Source: Polychytrium aggregatum (taxonomy: Eukaryota > Chytridiomycota > Chytridiomycetes > Polychytriales). Taken from it: a DNA stretch of 64,000 bases. Position 1 is the first letter of the stretch, and each line of letters starts with the position of its first letter. Where the stretch lies: NCBI RefSeq assembly GCF_025602895.1, contig NW_026516223.1, positions 434,001 through 498,000 on the forward strand, read 5' to 3'. A program made the translations under genes and the position numbers. Shown piece by piece: positions 33,697 through 43,509 of this stretch. The notes under the pieces are model-generated. The model searched no databases and was not told the DNA's origin. It saw only the letters and a program-made list of their open reading frames with translations.

Positions 33697-36309
33697 TTAA
33701 GCTCGCTCGATAACGATGGCGATACCCTGAAGCAGGACGGGCAGAATAGGAACAGAACAGGGGCAGTACAGGGGCAGAACAGGGACAGAATACGACCTGG
33801 TGAGACTGGCTTCCCATTCTGCAGAACAAACCGCAACGAGGGCTGCATTGCGCTGCACTCACCTGTCCGCCGCCGATACAGGCCGCGCCCACGGCGTACT
33901 TGCCCTGGACCCGAGCAAGCTCGTAGCTGAGATGGGTCATGATACGGGCGCCACTGGCACCGAGGGGATGACCTGTGGATACGGAGGCGCATCAAGCAAG
34001 TCAGCCCAGCGTTCAGCCCGCCAACCAGGGACAGTCGATCGGCAGCGTACCCCCTCAACCTGAGTGGAACCTCAGTCCCAGCAAACAGACTGGCTGAGAC
34101 ACCATCAAAGTCAGTCAGCGCCCCTGTTCGGAATCCGCTGCTTACCGAGAGCAATGGCTCCACCGTTGGTGTTGGTGATCGTTCGGTCGAGACCCAGCTC
34201 CTTCTCGACGGCAAGGTACTGGACGGCAAAGGCCTCGTTGACTTCGATCAGAGACATGTCCTTGAGACCCAGGCCGGTCCTCTTGAGTGCACCCCGAATG
34301 GCAGGAACCGGGCCGATGCCCATGACGGTGGGATCAACACCGACGTATTGCCATCCCAGGATGCGAGCGAGGGGTTTGAGGTTGTAGTTCTTGACAGCCT
34401 CCTCGCTGGCAACAACCAAGCTTGCAGCGCCATCCGAGATACCCGAGGCATTGCTGTTTTGGAGCCACGCGAGCAAGCACAGGGAGAGCCGTGTCAGCAG
34501 TGATTGCACGCACCGCCCGTCACTCGCCGACGCAGAAAAGATGTCCGATCGGAATATCAAGTCGCGTGAATCAAGTCACTAGTGGCCAGATGCGACTGGA
34601 AGGCACCGGATTCTGTTCCAGCACAGCGCAAACGTACCCAGCAGTTACCACATCGGTGTCAGTGGTGACGGCCTTCAGCTTAGCGAGGCTCTCGATGGTG
34701 GTGTTGGGCCGGGCGTGCTCATCCACGGCAAACTCTTCAAAGGTTCCTCTCTTCTTGCCTGGGACCTGAATCTTGACAATCTCTTCGCCAAATCGATCGG
34801 CAGCTTGAGCTAGAGATGGTGATGGAATCGGCGGGTGGTGTGGCAGAAGAGCCCACAGTCGTGTGAACATGAGTATCCTCTGAGGATATGTGTGCATCGG
34901 GCGTGGCCGTTCGAGCTGTAGAACATCAAGCGAAGGAAAGACGCACCTGCGGCCCACCGCTGCTGGGTCAGCAAGCTGTACTCGTCTGCATCCTTGCGGG
35001 TGATGTGGTACTGTTTGGCCAGGTTCTCGGCTGTGACCATCATGGGCACTTTGGTGGGATACGAGTCGACGAGGGCATGCGCCAGAGAGTCCTCCATCTT
35101 GAGACTGGGCGGTTGTCAGCGAAGTACGATGTTGGCGATGGTATTCCCCAGTGGTGCGAGAATGTGGCGGGCCGATAGGACGGCAAAGCGACAGCGAGTC
35201 AGGAAACAGCACCAGACGGGAAATGTCCGATACTTTGCGGGTCCTTTGAGGAGGTCATGCCGAACATGGAGACCAATGCCGAGCAGGTTGAACATGGAAA
35301 CCAATGCTGAACAGGCCGAACACGTACTCAACACCATATCGGGTTCCGTTGCGGGCATTTCGCAGAACATAGGGAGCTTGGCTCATGTTCTCGGTGCCGC
35401 CCGTCAACACAACGTTGGCTTCTCCCAGCAGAATCTCCTGAGCGCCATTGATGATCGACTGGAACCCGGAGCCACAGAGGCGGTTCACCGTCAGGGCTGG
35501 GGTCTGGATCGAGAGCCCGGCACGATGGCCAACGTGGCGGGAAAGATAGGCACCGTCTGTGGAATAGGTCGGATATGCTCGTGCGGGTCAGCTCAAGTAC
35601 CAACGGGAATGCTCGACGAAGAATGGCCAGACTTGAGTCTTATCGTGCCAGCAACGCGCGGATCTGGCATGGCATTGCCTCGAACAGTTGCATGATAGCG
35701 CGGCCGGGAGGCCGGATTATGCGAGAGAGAACAGTCGAACACGCGGACACGGCGGAACAGGCAGACGTGCGAGCAATTTGGCGAGAGGCTCAACAAGAAA
35801 CCGTACCTAGAGAGGTTTGGCAGACGTTTCCATAGATGACTGAGTCGATCGGGACGCCCTCGGGCAGCTGCTTGAGGGCCGCAGTAGAGGCGATTCCTCC
35901 CAGCTCAGTGGCCGTCAGATGGGCGAGCTTTCCGCCAAAGGCACCAAAGGGCTGTATTGTCGGAGAAGCAGATTGCAGGGCCATGTCAGGGAGCGACGAC
36001 CGACATTATGAGAAACGGAGACGCGCAGAGGATCGCGAATTGCCTGGATTGTGACTCGAGGCAGAATCGGTCTGGACAAGCGAGTGATTGAAACTCACTG
36101 TTCTCTTGGCAGCAACTGGGCATTGGTTCGCGCATATCCGGAGAGGGCGTGTGTGGGAATATCGGTCAGCTCGACGACGGGACGGCCATGAGTTTCATCA
36201 CGATGCGAGCAGGCGCTGCTGCGATGATCTGGGTGGTATCATACAGACGATGCAGCTGAGAGCGGATGGGTATGTTACCAATGTACACGGGCTTGGTCAG
36301 ACGGGTCAT
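33697..36309 (-). CDS. 3-ketoacyl-CoA thiolase / acetyl-CoA acetyltransferase (ACAA2-like)
   Basis: Cleaves 3-ketoacyl-CoA with CoA in fatty-acid beta-oxidation, or the reverse condensation. Exons in order of translation: 36309-36279, 36115-36099 (17 nt), 35951-35807, 35556-35328, 35104-34947, 34809-34638, 34453-34146, 33972-33863, 33726-33697, giving 399 residues, the usual length. Start [19 protein letters not shown] is the family N-terminus. The nucleophile is Cys92 in [37 protein letters not shown] (His) and [17 protein letters not shown] (second Cys) complete the active site. No cleavable presequence and no canonical peroxisomal C-terminal tripeptide (ends ERA). Mitochondrial ACAA2-type enzymes also keep an uncleaved N-terminus, which favours mitochondria. 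Confidence 0.93.
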
Positions 36310-36880
36310 TGGAGGCAGGATCGGGTTGGATGGCGGCGAGATGGGAGATGGGAGATGGGAGAGGGCGGATGCTCGTGGTGTTCGTGGTGTTCGTGGTGGT
36401 GGTGGGTTTGTCCTGGAGGAAAGTCCGTCAGGATTCACATGTGCAAGCATGTGGCTGGCGGCGCTCACGTGGCGAGAGGCGAGGCGCGTCTCGGCCTGCT
36501 CTCGCGCCGGGTGCCTCTCGCCGCCGTGTGGCTGCGGATCGGCGGGCGGGATCTGGCCCCCAGGCCGGCAGGCAGCGAGAGGAGCAGGCGGCATGCAGAC
36601 AGCCCCCTGGCCCAGAGGCACCCGGGTTTGATGCATATGCACAGGCCGTGGAGAGCGTCGTTGTCTTTGACGAAAGATGCTTATATTGTTTGAAGGGGAG
36701 GGGTAAACTGAATGAGGAAAGACAGGGGCGAAGCGTGACGTTTTTACAGAGGAATGCAATCCCAGTCAAGATCGAGCGGGATCGCCGTGCCTTCCACCCG
36801 AACCAGCGAGAAGCCTGCGTGCTCATACAAATAAAAAAAGGGGAGTGCACTGCAGACAAGCAGCGAGCCACAGCAGTGAT
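36310..36880. other. Spacer between thiolase promoter and GPI-protein 3' end
   Basis: Contains a short GGGAGATG repeat (36343-36362) and GTTCGTGGT repeats (36378-36400). No gene seen. Confidence 0.4.
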
Positions 36881-37896
36881 TTAAAAGCCGAGGGCAGCCA
36901 CCATGATAGCAACGGCAGCGGCGGGGATGACGCCCACGCCGTTGAACGAGGCATCGCTCTTGGCACTGGGCGAGGGAGAGGAGGAGGGCGAGGCGGCGGC
37001 AGCAGCAGCCGAGCAGTAGGGAGCGATCTTGGAGTTGGCGCTGCAGAAAGTCTGCCAGTTGGCGCACTGGGTCGGGCGGACCAGCACAAAAGACGCAAAT
37101 GCGACACGCCGCCGGGAGAAGAGCGGAACGCAACCGGGAGGCGGCAGGGACATGGGCCATGAGCCGAGTACCGAAAAGATAGGAAAGAGATCATGAGTGC
37201 CAGGATGAGGGGTTTGTGCCTCGGACAGAAAGACGGACTCTGCGCAAGACGGGATCAGTGCGTACAGACATGGACGAGCCGGTGGGTGTGCCATGGGGGA
37301 GCAGACAGAGAGTGGAGCAGACAGAGAGTGCAGACAGAGTGCAGCAGACAACACACGGAGGGGCAAGAGATTGAACATATCACGCTGGATGGTCTTACCT
37401 GGCTCATACCGGGCATCTCGAGGCAGAGCTGGCCGTAGGCGTTGAGGGGGTCGCACGACTGGTAGATGAGTGTGGTGTTGGAGGGGGAGCCGGGGCAGAT
37501 GGTGCAGGAATTCATCATGGGCATCTGGTAGCAAATGGAGTAGTCATTCATAGAGACGGCCTTGGCGGTGGGCAGACCAGTGATGTTGGCCGAGCACTCG
37601 GTCGCGGTGGGGGTCGAGGTGCAGAGCTTGTTGATGGTGGAGCAGGCGGCATTGGACGAGGCAGCGGGATCGGCGCAGCCGGTGTGCATGAGAGCGATGG
37701 GGTTGCACTGGCTGGGGTAGGTGGAGCTCATGGTGGTGCAGGTCAGCTTTTGGATGGAGCAGACGGGGAGGTACGAGAGGGAGGAGCACAGGCTGGTGAG
37801 GTCGGTCGAGGCCTGCGAGGCAGGATAGCTCTGGGCGCTGGCCGAGAGGGCCGAGAGGGCAACAAGGGCAAGGGCGGCAAACGAGAACTTGGCCAT
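36881..37896 (-). CDS. GPI-anchored Cys/Met-rich surface protein paired with a copper transporter
   Basis: Exons in order of translation: 37896-37399 and 37066-36881, giving 227 residues. Signal peptide MAKFSFAALALVALSALSASAQ. The ectodomain has about sixteen Cys and Met-containing motifs (CYQMPMMNSCTICP, LCLEMPGMSQC, YLPVCSIQKLTC). A Ser/Ala-rich spacer and a hydrophobic end (IPAAAVAIMVAALGF) look like a GPI-attachment signal. The Cys pattern, including CD.L..Y..LC..MP.M.QC and PYC, is shared with the N-terminal ectodomain of the divergently transcribed Ctr transporter. Copper binding at the cell surface is inference from the Met/Cys motifs and the neighbour. Confidence 0.8.
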
Positions 37897-38643
37897 GGCG
37901 ACGGGAGAGCGACGGGGATGGGAGATGGAGGAAGGAGCGATGGGGGAAAGCGACGACGGAGGATGGACGAAGGAAGATCGAGGCAAGAGAGGCAAGACGG
38001 AGCGCGGACAACGAAGGATGGAAGGCGTGCGGGTGCGGAAGAAGAACCCGGGAGGAAAAAAGTTGGAGGGAGAGCGTGGGCCTTGTGGGGGCAATGGGCA
38101 ACACGGGCGCGCTATTTGTGCTGCGGACCGGCGGGCGCGTGGGGGCGGCTGTGCAGCGTGTGTGCAGTGTGTGCAGTGTGTGCAGTGTGTGCAGTGTGTG
38201 CAGTGTGTGTGGGACTGTGCAGAGAGTGTGCAGTGTCTGTACCGTGGCTGCAGACGCGTTGGCGGCGCCAGGCACAGAGACAGCGCTGCGGCGAGTCTTG
38301 TGACATGCGCCACCGCGGGATGGTGTCGCACGGGGTGTCACGGAGGAGCGACCGCGGCGCGCGTCTCGACACACAGATCCGCCACTGTCCACAGCGGCAC
38401 CACAGCACAGCGGCACCACAGCACAACGGCAAACACGTGGCCGTCGTCGTTTGTCGTTTCGCTGTTTCGCCGTTTCGCCGTTGCGCCAAGGAATACTTCA
38501 ACTCCCATCCATCCGTCCCATCTGTCCCATCCCACCATCCCATCCCTCTGCTGCCCCCGCTGGCGCTTCCACGCTTGTCGCTGCCCTTGGGCCCATCGCC
38601 CCTCGCTGTCCTCCGTCGCTATATGCCCGTGCGTCTCTCAACC
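37897..38643. promoter_or_regulatory. Shared divergent promoter of GPI protein and Ctr transporter, with tandem repeats
   Basis: Holds a 9-bp repeat (TGTGCAGTG, about 38151-38210), a CACAGCGGCAC repeat (about 38391-38434) and a GTTTCGCC repeat (about 38455-38485). The arrangement suggests joint control. No recognised copper-response element was identified by eye. Confidence 0.5.
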
Positions 38644-40091
38644 ATGCTCCGCCGCATCTTCCTTCTCGCCATCGTCCTGGCCTCGCTCTTCATCCTCACC
38701 CACCAGCAAACCACCAACTCCAACTCCAATGTGACCGCCGCCCTCCAGGACCTATGCACCCAAATGCCCGGCATGCCCGGCTGCTCTCTGCGGTCCACCT
38801 GCCAGTCGGCGTCAGCCACCATCCCGTCGCCGTACTGCACACCCCAATCCCTCCTCACCGACATTTGCGTTGTCGATGGCATGAGCGGCATGACCTCGTG
38901 CTCGGGATACAGCTCCATTTGCCCCTCGCAGACCGGCAACTGTGCCCAGCTGCCTGGCATCCCCACCTCCAAGACCCTGGCCACCCAGATCCAGTCCATC
39001 TGCACCCAGATGACCATGGACGGCTGCGAAAAATGCCCGAAGCTTCAGAATCCGGCCACCAAGCCTGTCTACGACGACTGCGACATGCTCAGCGTCTACT
39101 CGATGCTCTGTACGTTGACCGATCGCCGCTGTGGCTCCTTCAGCAGCTCGTCTCTGCGACCTCAGCGGTCCCCGCACTGCTGCCTGTTCCGCCCATCTTC
39201 CCCTTCCCCTTCCCCTTCCAGCTTCCAGTCTTGATCAACCCGATCAAGCATGAGCTATCGTCCGCCTGCTGCGTGTGAGCGTTTTCTGCGAGGCCTCTCC
39301 GTTCTGACACCGTCTCTCTTTGTTTGCCGTGATTGTCTCTCTTCGCACATGCTACTCGAATCAATGCGCCGTTTCCAGGCCAAGCCATGCCCAACATGGC
39401 CCAATGCTCGACCTATGCCGCCTACTGCGCTGACTCTTCGCCCCTGAGCGCCTCGCCCTACTGTCCCGCTTCTCCACAGACCAGCGCCCCGGTCATGAAG
39501 ATGTATTTCCACACCGGCCTGCTCGACTATGTCCTCTTCGAGTCCTGGGTGCCCCGCACCACCGCCCAGTTTGTCGGCTACTGGTTCTTTGGCTTCCTCC
39601 TCGGCGTCTTGTTCGAGTTCCTGCAGGGCTACCACCAGATCCTCGAGGCTCAGTGGACCGAGCAGATGCGAATCGCCAGGAAGGTCAGCGCCAAGGCTTC
39701 GGCATCGAGAGCCAACAACGCCGAGGCCACTTCAACGGCGCACTCGGCTGCCGATACGGCCTATACGCCCATGGCCCCGGGCACCTCGGGTGGTCTCAAG
39801 ACCATCTGGGGCCTGTTCAAGACTCCATCGCCCCTCTCGAACCGGCGGCGTGTGCATGTGTCGTTCATCCGGGCCGTCTATCGCTTCGTCACCGCCACGA
39901 TTGCCTACATCCTCATGCTCATCACCATGACCTACAACGTGGCCCTCTTCTTCTCTGTCGTCGCCGGCCTGGCCGTCGGGACCTTCCTGGTTGCCCAAAA
40001 GGTCAAGGAGATTGTTCTCATCGCCATCAACAGCAGCGATCGCCCTGAAGAGCCCGAGACGACCACCGCCGCCGCTGATCTGTGCTGCTGA
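38644..40091 (+). CDS. Ctr-family copper transporter with Cys-rich ectodomain
   Basis: High-affinity copper uptake channel of the plasma membrane. Exons 38644-39109 and 39379-40091 encode 392 residues (an in-frame ATG at 38623 would add seven). Signal/anchor MLRRIFLLAIVLASLFIL, then a Cys/Met-rich ectodomain (LCTQMPGMPGC, ICTQMTMDGCEKCP, AMPNMAQCSTY). The Ctr core follows: MKMYFHTG, first helix near FVGYWFFGFLLGVLFEFL, second helix with the MxxxM pore motif (MLITM), third helix with GxxxG (GLAVG). It ends in CC, fitting the C-terminal Cys motif of Ctr proteins. The ectodomain resembles the divergent GPI-anchored protein. Confidence 0.9.
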
Positions 40092-40215
40092 TTTGTGCCG
40101 CTGATTTGTGCTGCTGTTTCGAATAAAATCGATGCGCGATCACCACAATAGCTTGGCCAAGTGAGAGTCTGCTCCTCGCCCGCTGGATGTGGGTGAGACA
40201 TGTCCTGCAGGTTTA

Positions 40216-40854
40216 TTACTTTTGATTGCTCTCGGGCTGGTGGAGGACGTCGCTGGTCCATTTGCGTCCGTGGGGCACCTTGGTCCACTTGGGAACCCAG
40301 TGGGCAGGCTTCAGGCCGCCGCGGAACCGCTTCGAGAAGATCCAGTACTTTTCCTGCGGGGTCAGCTCCGACTCTCGCGGAATCAAACGGGCTTGATCCT
40401 GCAGCAGCAGAAGTAGCAGCAGCAGCAGCAGAAGTAGTAGTAGAAGCAGCAGCAGCAGCAGCAGCAGCATCCAAGAGAGTATGTCAGTCGTATGAGCGTA
40501 TCCGTCGTGTGCCTTGATCGGGAGCATCGAAAGAATGGGCAGCAAACGGCCGTGATGCACATGCACCCTTGCGGGTGTGCACAGACACTCGAGGCCTGCT
40601 CAATGATCAACCCTACCAGTGCTCGGAGCCGGACTCCCGACTCGATAATCTTGTCAACAACATCATCGACGGCACGCAGGCGCAGACGCTGGCGATACTT
40701 TTGGGTGTCCGTCAGACGGAATCGTCGCTTCCTGCAGAGTCCGAGGCGGATATATATATAAATATATGGATGTACGGAAGGATATGGGTGAGCAAGCGCC
40801 GGTCGCGGAGAGCCACTTCCACAGACGACCATCACTGAGGGGGCGCTTGAACAC
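40216..40854 (-). CDS. MRPL31: Mitochondrial large-subunit ribosomal protein mL60 (MRPL31)
   Basis: Exons in order of translation: about 40854-40817, 40731-40617, 40398-40216. Conserved core: FKRPLSDGRLWK, then TQKYRQRLRLRAVDDVVDKI, then LTPQEKYWIFSKRFRGG and HWVPKWTKVP, matching fungal mL60. The mL60 family usually begins Met-Phe; here the codon in that place is GTG at 40852-40854, with an in-frame stop not far upstream, so either a GTG start, a missed 5' exon or a sequence change is involved. The second intron is almost wholly a CAG/AGT-type trinucleotide repeat. Confidence 0.85.
40399..40470. repeat. AGC/AGT trinucleotide repeat inside an mL60 intron
   Basis: Runs of AGCAGC with AGTAGT interruptions lie directly next to the splice acceptor of the last mL60 exon. 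Confidence 0.9.
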
Positions 40855-41571
40855 AGCATGCCAACGGGCATATCAATGTCGCTACGGCCGCCGATCCAAC
40901 CGAGTCGCCTTCGTCTGGCTTGTTGTCGATCGAGTCTCCTGCAGCGATTGCATCATCCTCTTGTCGGCAGCACCAATAATATTGCCTTGCGTTCCAATCG
41001 ATTGCATCCTATGTCTTGGTCCAGTGCATCCACAATCGCAGCGTCCATCCTGTCTGTGTGGCTGCTTTATCGGACCCACATCATCCACGGCCCCAACAAC
41101 CTTGAAGATCGTATCTCCACCGAATTCCATCGTGCCGTGTCGAGTCCAGAGGTGCGAGAGAGGGATGGATGGATGGGTGGGTGGATAGATGGATGAATAG
41201 AGTCTGACGATTACCAGACGAGGCCTCCAAGAGAGACCAGCGATGACTTGAAGGGACCAAACATGGCTCAGGCAGTGTGTCAGGGCTCGCGTGCAAGGGG
41301 AGGATGGGTGGCAGGCAGGACAGCAGCAACGGGAAGGGCTGGCTGGTTGGCTGTCGTCGGTGCTGCTGATCGATGCGCGGGCTGATCTTGGAAACCGCAA
41401 GAGAAAGCCGGATCGCTCGTGTCTGTGCTGGCCTGAGAAAAAAACGCAAATCACGTGTCGATTGGACATGGAAAACATGCATGACTGGAACCCAGGGGAC
41501 GGCTGCGAAGAAGCTATCGCAGGGTGGCGACCTTGCGCAAGCTGCGGAAATCGAGGGTGCTGTGCTTGGCC

Positions 41572-41667
41572 ATGAATGCGATGAGTGGGTGGGTGTATTC
41601 AGGCCACAGAAAAAACCGCTGTCATGGCTCAAAACGGGGGGTGTCCCATTTCATTTTGGAAACGCTG
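41572..41667 (-). mobile_element. Solo left-end relic of the Fanzor transposon family
   Basis: About 96 bp match the first 98 bp of the miniature Fanzor element at 63181-63278 in inverse orientation. The terminal 26 bp (41642-41667) differ from that element at one position. The dinucleotide outside is TT rather than TA, so the boundary is slightly damaged. Confidence 0.75.
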
Positions 41668-41844
41668 TTAGATGCGAAGGAGACTCCAAAAACAGGAGCC
41701 ATTCGACCGAATTCCATTGCCTAACGCCATATGCCGCCTGCCGTGGCCGTGAAATCCCTTCACATCGACTGCAGCATGCTGTTGCTCAAGGAGCCCGGCA
41801 GTGAATCCCACCAGGACGGGATCCAGAAAGTAACTACAACAGGG

Positions 41845-41871
41845 TGGTCCGTTTTCAAAATGGGTACGCTG
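41845..41871 (-). mobile_element. Degenerate second terminal relic
   Basis: Reads TGGTCCGTTTTCAAAATGGG then TACGCTG, followed by TA; same layout as the family left end with several changes. Upstream CCAGAAAGTAACTAC resembles the subterminal region of the miniature element. Confidence 0.45.
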
Positions 41872-42295
41872 TATATTGGCGGAAGCGGACAAAAGGGGGA
41901 AAAGGCGAGCTGAATGTGACAGAGGATGCAGGCAGGGCAAATCCGTGGGTCGACAGAGAATCAGACACGGGCAGAACAGAGCTCAGGAGATGGGGCAGAC
42001 AGCCGGTGGTTTTGGGATGGGGGGGGAATCAAGCGAGCGCAAGTGCACGCAGTAGATGGGCAGGCGGTACATAGGGAATGACCAACCGATCGGCCGACGT
42101 TGCAGCGAACGTGTGTGCTCGGAGTGGTGCTTCAGAGATCTCCCCATCCGAGCATTTTTAGGCGGCAGGTACTACGACTCGACGATGATCACCAACTATA
42201 TGCCCAAAACAGAGTATCAATAATGGCTGGTTAGACGCGGAGAGGGCGAGAGTCAACAGAGAAATCTCCCTCTCCTCCCCAACGATGCAGCAGCA

Positions 42296-43135
42296 CTATC
42301 TCAGCGATGCAGCAATTCCCTGCAACGGGCTGAGATCCCATATTCCGTGCTCGGTCTCTTGCTCATAGATAATCTTACATCGAGAAACGCCGTCTTCTCG
42401 GGATCCTGTCGGGGGGGGGGAGTAAGGCGTTAGCATCCGAATACACAGACCCGGCACTTCACTGAGGTGACTCGGCCAAGGCAACTACCGTGCCGGCTTG
42501 TTGCGGCAGCTGCCCAGCAATTCGTCTCAGCGCACTCATCCAGCAATATCGCTCGTACGCACCACAAACTTGATGCCGAAGGCTTTGTATTTCTCGCTGT
42601 TCTCTCTCTCGAGGAACTCGGTGAGCCGCTTGCGAGTCTGAGGCCAATGTGCAACCAGCGAGTATCCAAAGTCAGCAAAGTCAAAGTCAGCAAAGCCAAA
42701 GCCGTCGTTGTCACTCCGCTAATCCCCCAATGCCCAGATTCAGAAATAGCGATTGCTCCTTCAATGTGCGCTGAGGGCGGGCAGCTCTGTTGTCGAGAGG
42801 GGTCGCCTGATTCGCACAGCCTTTGTCGGCAGCGGCCATGAGCAGGTCTCTGCGTCCCATCCGCCATCGCCTGCTGCAGATACGATGCTCACCTTGTCGA
42901 AATGGGTCTTGATGCAGTAGTCAAACATAAAGCAGGTCCAGACCGAGAAGCAGCACTCGAGCACCGAATGCCCCGAGACCCTTCCGGACTCTTGCAGCAT
43001 GTCGTTGATGGACCTGATGGTGCCGTGGTACACCTCCGGCGGGACTCCAAGCGGCTTGAGTGCGGCGGGCATGTCTGTGACAAACTTGATGGTGCTTTCG
43101 CCGCCAGAGTAGTCTCGGTCGACTCGGATGATCAT
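42296..43135 (-). CDS. ERF4: ERF4/GOLGA7-family palmitoyltransferase accessory subunit
   Basis: Partner of the DHHC acyltransferase that palmitoylates Ras-type proteins at the ER/Golgi. Exons in order of translation: 43135-42893, 42637-42559, 42405-42296, giving 143 residues. Family motifs: IRVDRDYSGGESTIKFVTDMP, INDMLQESGRVSGHSVLECC, then hydrophobic VWTCFMFDYCIKTHFDKV, TRKRLTEFLERENSEKY and FGIKF near the end. The donor at 42558 was chosen to keep REDGVSRCKIIYEQE in frame; a donor three to four bases earlier is possible. Divergent from SPF45. Confidence 0.88.
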
Positions 43136-43509
43136 GAATGCGGGGTGTGGGTTGTGGGTTGTGGGGCGCTGATGGCGAAGGGAGGCTGGGCTTTTCGTGG
43201 CTGGCGTGGCCGGTCGGCTGTTGGCAACGACAGAGGCTGGCGGTGAATCGGGGAAGCCAGACGGAATGCAGGCTGGATCAGTCGGAGCCAAGACAGCTGT
43301 GGGCCGAGGCGGGCGGCCGGGATGCAGGCGGACCCAGGCAGAAGGCGACGGCAGTCGAGATGAGGGGAGGAGGGCTGCTGGCTCCGCGCCGCCAGGCTTG
43401 GACAAATGGCGGTCGCTCATCACGGCTTCCACCGCCCATCGCTCCTGCCACCCATCGTCCATCGTCCATCGTCCATCGCCCTGCACCGTCTCTCCCGCTC
43501 ACTCCCACA
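43136..43509. promoter_or_regulatory. Divergent promoter between ERF4 and SPF45
   Basis: 374 bp between the two start codons. GCCCATCG/CCATCGTC repeats occur near 43435-43475. No gene. Confidence 0.45.

Larger units (their letters stand above)
40855..42295. other. Spacer with transposon relics
   Basis: Holds the two Fanzor-transposon end relics (listed separately). A plus-strand frame from ATG 41011 (MSWSSASTIAASILSVWLLY, donor at 41153) could be the first exon of a small membrane protein, but I found no convincing continuation. GATGGATGGGTGG repeats follow at 41164-41193. Confidence 0.4.

Noticed and set aside
37684-39234. One long plus-strand frame spanning the GPI/CTR divergent promoter
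   Set aside because: Its first half is antisense to the GPI-protein exon and repeats; only the part from 38644 has a signal peptide and Ctr homology.
41081-41632. Minus-strand frame with His/Ser-rich product
   Set aside because: Overlaps a transposon relic and low-complexity GGAT repeats; no domain.
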